Of a stretch of 64,000 bases of DNA, positions 58,161 to 64,000 are shown piece after piece. The notes beneath the pieces are model-generated. The model saw only the letters and a program-made list of their open reading frames with translations, searched no databases and had not been told where the DNA came from. Numbering within the stretch: the first letter of the stretch is position 1; every line of letters begins with the position of its first letter. Source of the stretch: Anarhynchus alexandrinus (taxonomy: Eukaryota > Chordata > Aves > Charadriiformes > Charadriidae); the NCBI GenBank assembly GCA_008711295.1, contig VUYV01000181.1:1909132-1973131 (forward strand), read 5' to 3'. Made by a program: the position numbers and the translations under genes.

Positions 58161-59799
58161 ACACCGCAGGCTGAAGAAAAGGAGAAACTGGAAATAGTGC
58201 CTGAATGCATTATGTATTCCTAGTCTGAAGTTATAATGTATGTGTGGCATAAAATGCTGGGGAGAAACACAGAGAACAGTTCCTTCTGTGGGAGAATGAA
58301 ACCTAATTCGTTTAGTGCCCTTTGAATATTTAAACTCCTCCATTTCACATTCATGTAGTTTCACTCTCACTAATACGACATGCTGGGCAGACTTCAATAT
58401 TAAAACCCTCAAAATAAATTTACAATGCAGCAACAAGTTAAAGAAGCTTTTCTGTGGAAATGCCTCCAGCTGGAATAAGGGACAGTTGTATTTCAGCTCC
58501 TACACAGACAGCTCCGCACAACCAGTCATTTCCAAAAATAACAGCACCTTGTACCATTCTATACAAGCAGAGCCAGAGAAAAAGGTTATATAGATAGAAA
58601 TTTGATTCAGGTCCCTAAATCAAGTCTAACGGTTTTGTACTGTGATTTCAGTGGGATCCTGCCGGTTGTGTCTTACGGGGGGGCTGCCGTGCAAAGACCC
58701 CGCAGGTCGCTGAGGGAGAGCCTCTGCCCAGCTCTGCCGTGCCATGGGTGCACGGGTCACCCGCGCCGTGAGGCCGTGCCCAAAGCCACCCACACCAGAC
58801 TGGGCAGCGGGGACAATCCCAGCCAGCTGAGCTGCTCAGGTAGCAGAGCACACTCATAAATAAATCGGGATGTTGCCACGCTGATGCCCCGATGCAAGTC
58901 TTTGATCTGCTGTTGAACTCGGCATCAGCAAGACTGCTCTGGACTCTAACCCTCAGAGCAGCTTCGAGACAAACCCACCACGTCCAAAAGGTGGGAGATG
59001 GATGAGGAACAATGAGAAAAGCTCCAGGATTCTGCAGCACTGATATTACAGGAAGAAAGAAGATGAAGGAAGAGATACGTGTGTTCTGGGCAGAAGGTAG
59101 CTGCCGTCCTGCCTCGCTGATACACCTACCCCAATACTGCCTGGGCTTCTCACGAGGATATAGCTTTTTGAGGGGAAACAATGAACACTGAGTGGCCAAA
59201 GAGAAAAGCGAGGGGTTTCGGAAGAAAGCATGCACTCATGTGAAACCTGTCACAGATACTTAGGAAATTGAAAATATTTTCCATCCTTGCCTGAATGATG
59301 ATTTCCAGATTTTAATTATTTCCCAATTGTCTCCAAGAAGGATACATGGGCACCAACCTCATTTGGGCCTGAGGAAATAAGAAGGCTGTCAACTGCACAG
59401 AACAGATCTGATCAGATTAAGAGATATTTCGGATATTGAGCATAAGAATTTGATAAGGAAGCTGGAATAGCGTATGTTTGGATACGTGCAAAAAGCCCAG
59501 AGTTTTTCTGCAAGCTCGTGCCGACTTCACTGTGATGCTTGCACTGAGACATGAGAACAAACAGATTGAGTATGTTTACCTCTATACTCCACTCTTTTCA
59601 CTATTTCCACTCCCAGCATCTGCGTAAAGCAACAGCCTGTTTCAAATAACTTCAGTAGAGCTGAAATTCATTTTAGCAAAAATGAAAGAACAGAAGATTG
59701 CCTTAAATTAGTTATATTAACCTAGAAATGAGTCTCGGGCACAACTATAGATAGAAGGAAAACCAAGGTCAGCAAAAAGGAGGCCAAGCCGGACCGAGC
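58161..59799. other. Unique non-coding DNA
   Basis: No gene was recognised. The 195-codon minus-strand frame (58648-59235) is the longest in the window. Its composition is tryptophan-, cysteine- and proline-rich, no motif is visible and CpG-containing sequence at 58660-58800 explains much of its openness. I do not call it a gene. Confidence 0.45.
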
Positions 59800-60240
59800 T
59801 TAGAGGAGAATGACTAGGATGGTAACAGACCACACTTCAGAGCACGCTTAGTACGAAGAGCAGCAGGGAAAGCTGAGTTTGCTCTATCTGAGGGCTAAAC
59901 GGACATCTCCTCAGAGTCTTTAAGCACCTACCAGGGGGGTAAGGAAAAGACGGAGCCAAGCTCTTCTTAGAGGTGCACAGACAAAGAGCAAGAAGAAACA
60001 CACAGGTTGCAGTAAGAGAAATTCCAGCTAGAAAAGGGGGGAAAATAACAGTGAGAGCAAATACTGAAACAGATTGTCCAGAGCGACTGTAACCTCCATC
60101 CTTAAAGATACCCAAACCCCAACTGTACAAAGCCCTAAGCAACCCATCTAACTTCAAACCTAGCCCTGCTGTGAGCAGGAGGGTTGGACCAGAAACACCC
60201 AGACGTCCCTCCTCGCACCCAACCTAGTTATTCTATGATA
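59800..60240 (+). mobile_element. CR1 LINE 3' end, plus strand, diverged
   Basis: Blocks in CR1 order on the plus strand: GAGAATGACTAGGATGGTAA, GAGTTTGCTCTATCTGAGGG, GATTGTCCAGAGCGACTGTA (CR1 GGTTGCCCAGAGAGGTTGTG), CATCCTTAAAGATACCCAAA (CTTGGAGATATTCAAAA), AGCAGGAGGGTTGGACCAGA and a terminal CAACCTAGTTATTCTATGAT. It is the only CR1 copy in the window on this strand. Divergence is clearly higher than for the 49.4- and 53.05-kb copies. The 5' limit is approximate. Confidence 0.88.
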
Positions 60241-63164
60241 TATTTGATCTTCTATGGAGACTATTTTTCCTAAGAGAAGAGAGAGTCAGTCTTCTGGCAA
60301 CAGCAATCAATTTAAAAAATGCTATGACTTGAATACAAACACGATACAATACAAAAAAACAAATCCCTTTATGTCACTTAGCGTACAGCAGTGCCTCTGA
60401 CAGTGAGTACACTTAACAGAAGCCCCTGTGAAATCAGAGTGCTCTTTATAGTGGAATTTGACGCCTTTGGTTTGGTGATACAGACAGAACAAACAAAAGC
60501 AATTGAGAAGAGATTGGCAGAGAAACTCAACTTCAACACGTTCTTCACAATGGCACAGTGATGGTTCAGATCCTCTCTGAACAGCGACAGCACAAAGTCC
60601 AAAACTGCATGGGCTGACACCGGTATAACTTCAACAGCAATCAGACACCAAGGGGGAAGGTTTATTGAGTAAATGAACGTTTCTGGCGGCTCAGCATCTG
60701 ATGAGTTTGAATAGAAAGCAACCAGAAAAGCTTCTAGCCTTAACACTGTCCTGCAGTAAGCTTTCACATGGAACTATATATATAACGTACTGTGCAGAAA
60801 AGGAATGCGGTGTTCGGTGCGCATTGCACAACCTCTATTTCCTACACCCTCCTCCTCAAGCCATGCATTCATTCCCCAGAGGAATTTTCCAGTCTGCAGA
60901 GCAAAACAAGCCAAGAATGTGTTAAAACAGGTGTTTCAATCAGCTCTGGGTACAATCTTAGTACAACTGAGGTTAAAAATATTTGGGAATGATGTAATAA
61001 AAAGATAATAAGTTCTTGCTGTATATTCCCCTCCACCCACATAGTAAGGCCGTTTGTGTGGAGGCTGTCAGTTGTTCTCTCTTTTCATAAAGTACACGCT
61101 CAGGTTCAAGGGCCAGAGTCAGCTCTGACTTTTGCCAAATTAGGCTAGAACAGCCCAGGGTGACGAGGAATCAGCAACGGCAAGTCCAAACTTTGAAGGA
61201 AGAAGGAAATTTGTGATAACATAGCGTTGTCTGGGTCCCCTCCTGTGGTGGGTGTTAACACCAAAAGAAGTAAGCAACAACCAAAAAAGCGTTTGCAGTT
61301 GGAAAGCTGCTTTGTTGGCAGAGAATAAGGAGGCAACCAGTCAAACGTACCATGCCATTAATTTCCAGCCCCTACACGCTTTAGTCTCACCACCGATACA
61401 TGTCCCTTAAACGAAAACAGATCCTCTTTCTCCAGTCCCACTTCTTATTCTACAGAAAAGAGGTGCTGCTGCTAACTTGCCTGGTTAACACGCGAGTGTG
61501 CTGCAACACACATCGCTACAGCTGCTACAAAAATCCTAATAGCGCCAAACTGATGATCTCTGTAGATGTAACTTAGGAAGAATAAGAGCTCTTCCTATTC
61601 TCTCTGCCTATCACTGGAGATCACGTCCTTGCGGGCTTGCAGTCAATTTTCCTGGGGTGTGAGGTTTGCTAGCACGTCAAGGTGTACCCCTAAATCAATA
61701 CTGAGGTATTACATGCGTTATTACTGCTCTATTCGTTGCCTCCATAAACTGAACTGTAATGTGGTTTGTCATGGCAAGGTGCTTAGGGAGACTCAGCACA
61801 AAAAGCACAATACAAAAGCCTGTTCCAGCTGAACTGAAGTCTGTTAATAGACAGCTCAGATCATCTCCATCCTGTATCCTGATCGTAAGAAAGACCAGAC
61901 TGCTTCGCTTGGAAAATATCACATCACTTTACATTCCACTCTTCCCAGCTATAAATCATTGTTTAAGACCTACCTGATTTAAATTTGGAGAGCATCCATC
62001 TGTCAAGCTCCACGTCTCCAGCACCTTTTGTGCCAAACACCCCCAGGTGTTCTTATCAAATACTCACATTAACAGCTCAATTAATTATGAGTTAGCCAGA
62101 TCAAACAGGCCAGTCTCTAGCTTGGCAGGCATCTGATGTTCAGATATCCTACTTATGCAAACTTTACAAAGTCGAGCAAATTCAAATTCCAGAGGGCTCA
62201 GATCAATACCACATTAAGATGCTGAGCTTATCTCTTCACTTGAAAAAATCATGACAGTGTGTAGAATCTGCTGTTTGTCAATTCATCTATGGAATTAGAA
62301 TAGAAAACCAATCCACTAGATCTTAACCGTTTGATATGGTAGTAAAGGACACAAACCGGGAGACAGAGAAGTCCAAAACTCCACGAAGCTAACAGAAAGC
62401 AGTAAGCAGTGCCTGCGAGTTGTATGTTTTGGAGTGACCACGGGGATGTAAGCCCTTTCAGCTGCTCAGTAGCTCAGAGGACAAGAGACTTCCTAGCAGG
62501 CAAAGGAGCTGCAGAGAAGTTTGGCCACACAGCTCTGTTACTCTCTTTGCAGGTCTCCGCCCAGCTAGAGAGAGAAGTTCCATGAGGAGGTTTTTGGTTC
62601 AGCACCTTCATCAGCCTTCCCCACCTAAGAAACACTCCTACGAGCATTTCTCTCAGTGTTCACCAAAGCTTCACAAACCAAATAAAATCATCTACCTTCT
62701 GAGCCCATCCCATTCACTCTCTAGGCTACTGATGCCGGGAAGGGTGCAACGCAACATCGCTCCTGTATGACACCCAAGCTTCTGCAGATATATACTCCTT
62801 ATTGCTTTGGGATCCTTATAAATCCTTCATGTTCACGGAGTTTGGGATATCCCTGTGTTTAGAGAAGAGGCCAGATAAAAGCCAAGGTATTAATCCTGGC
62901 TGCAAAGAAATGGGAAGAAAAACATACATTGGGATACAAAGCCAGAAGTCCCCAGCATTGCAGAGTTCCAGGTCTCGGACCTATTATGAAGTTTAAGGAT
63001 CTCTTCCAGCTCATGCTTTTAATTACTTGAGCTTTGTGAATTCAAATTTGTCAACTACAAATCTGTAGTTCAGTAAGCCCTTGTGCATTTATTTTGTTGT
63101 TGGTAATGACATAGGCTTTTATTTATTTAAAACTAAGGAACTGACTCACAGATGCCTCAGTAAG
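60241..63164. other. Unique non-coding DNA
   Basis: No gene or convincing repeat was recognised. The 129-codon minus frame at 60378-60767 has hydrophobic stretches but no family resemblance. A (TA)n-like stretch lies at 60776-60785. Confidence 0.45.
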
Positions 63165-63290
63165 AGTAATACTTAGCATTTATGGCAAATAATGCTTCCC
63201 AGCTTCCCTGCGTATTACAGGCAAAGGCTAATCAATCTTCCCAGCATACGCATGAGATAAGAAAGTATTATCCTAGTAATGTATTATTGG
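63165..63290 (+). repeat. MIR-like ancient SINE
   Basis: TACTTAGCATTTATGGCAAA, CAGCTTCCCTGCGTATTACA, GGCTAATCAATCTTCCCAGC and GATAAGAAAGTATTATCC follow in order the MIR-type consensus TACTTAGCACTTATATAGC, AAGCGCTTTACA, TTAATTAATCCTCACAAC and GTAGGTAAGTATTATTATCC. The right end, with the TTTTACAGATGAGG part, is not preserved. Confidence 0.5.
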
Positions 63291-64000
63291 TCAGATCTCA
63301 CATGCCTAGGAGTACTGAGCAATATTCCTTCATTCTAGCCACTCTGTTGAATTGCACTGAGAAAATCTCGGGGGAAATCACAACTGTTCACACATTTGCA
63401 TAATCTGTTGCTTTATTTGCACTGTACCTCTCAGTTTGCACAAACTAAAGGTAGGATTTTTGCAGGAGCTCAAAGAGGGAGGCAGACCCTAGCTATGCTT
63501 GCGGTCGGTGGGCAGACACAGCAGCAGCTGCCCCGGATCCTGTGTGGGCTTTGAATCCCTCCCGGGCAGCCTACAGACCGCTTACCTGGGAGCCACACTT
63601 GCCCTCTTGCAGAGACCTAAGCAGCTGGGCTCACGCAAGCAAACACGTCCACTGTTGTCCAAGGAGCACGCCTGAGTCGACCTCAGCTGAGGTTGCTGGA
63701 GAGTGTGCAGACCACAACCCAGTCCTCAAGATGGCCCTTGGGCAGGTCTCTAGATGCAGATCAACGTGCCACACTTCCACCCTTCTGTGAGGGGACTGCC
63801 AGCTGCAGACTCACTCCAGCTTCCAAATGTATGTATTTTAAGATAGAGACCAACTCCCATACATCACCAACTTGTCCAGAAAACTGAGCGGGGGGGGTTG
63901 AGGAAGCCGGCAGACACTTTCAAAGAACTCTGTGCTTTATTGCAGTTAGAAATGTCTAATTTGATAAAGCTCACAGTGTCCTAAATATTTGGATTTTAAT
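63291..64000. other. Unique non-coding DNA at the window end
   Basis: No gene was recognised. A G8 run lies at 63890-63897. The 82-codon frame at 63542-63790 has no domain. Confidence 0.5.

Noticed and set aside
59128..59150. AATACTGCCTGG word resembling the miR-200 family
   Set aside because: Match ends after about 13 bases and no precursor hairpin is visible.
58648..59235. 195-codon minus-strand open frame, the longest in the window
   Set aside because: No recognisable domain or signal, biased W/C/P composition and local GC-rich sequence explain the open frame.

Overview
This window is vertebrate, almost certainly avian, non-coding DNA. The clearest evidence is the interspersed repeats. 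Seven CR1-type LINE fragments are present; three of them have young, bird-style 3' ends (short ATTCYRTGA-like tails followed by the GTTGGAAGGGACCTCT-type 3' UTR). There are also much older MIR-like SINE copies and one L2 fossil. No Alu, L1 or other mammalian repeat is visible, and there is no bacterial gene organisation. The base composition is AT-rich with a few short CpG-rich islands. I found no protein-coding exon, tRNA, rRNA or recognisable microRNA. The open frames (longest about 195 codons) have no family resemblance, except where they run through CR1 or L2 reverse-transcriptase remnants. The best description is a large intron or an intergenic gene-poor region; the sequence alone does not say which gene it belongs to.

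Layout: 1-9.6 kb is unique AT-rich sequence with one MIR-like copy (5.3 kb) and homopurine or G-rich simple tracts. A small CpG-rich patch lies at 9.64-10.06 kb, and a perfect 30-bp alternating pyrimidine-purine tract (Z-DNA candidate) at 12.46 kb. A young-to-middle-aged CR1 (13.6 kb) is followed by an old CR1 of about 1.75 kb (15.3-17.05 kb). An orphan CpG island lies at 19.08-19.8 kb. From 20.8 to 31 kb there are candidate conserved elements and a cluster of very old repeats: halves of an ancient palindromic family, MIR-like SINEs, an L2 reverse-transcriptase fossil and an old CR1 fragment. 31-39 kb is mostly unique. A second old CR1 with reverse-transcriptase motifs lies at 39.4-40.2 kb. 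45.6-48.7 kb holds two AT-rich, homeodomain-motif-rich segments that look like conserved non-coding enhancers. Two nearly identical CR1 3' ends sit at 49.4 and 53.05 kb. The rest holds ancient palindromic repeat remnants (54.8, 55.7 kb), a plus-strand CR1 (59.8-60.24 kb) and a MIR-like SINE (63.2 kb).

Nothing here forms an operon, defence island, CRISPR array or other gene system. What interest there is lies in deep-time repeat remnants, putative regulatory elements and unusual DNA-structure motifs. All family assignments come from remembered consensus patterns and hand translation; none was checked by a database search.
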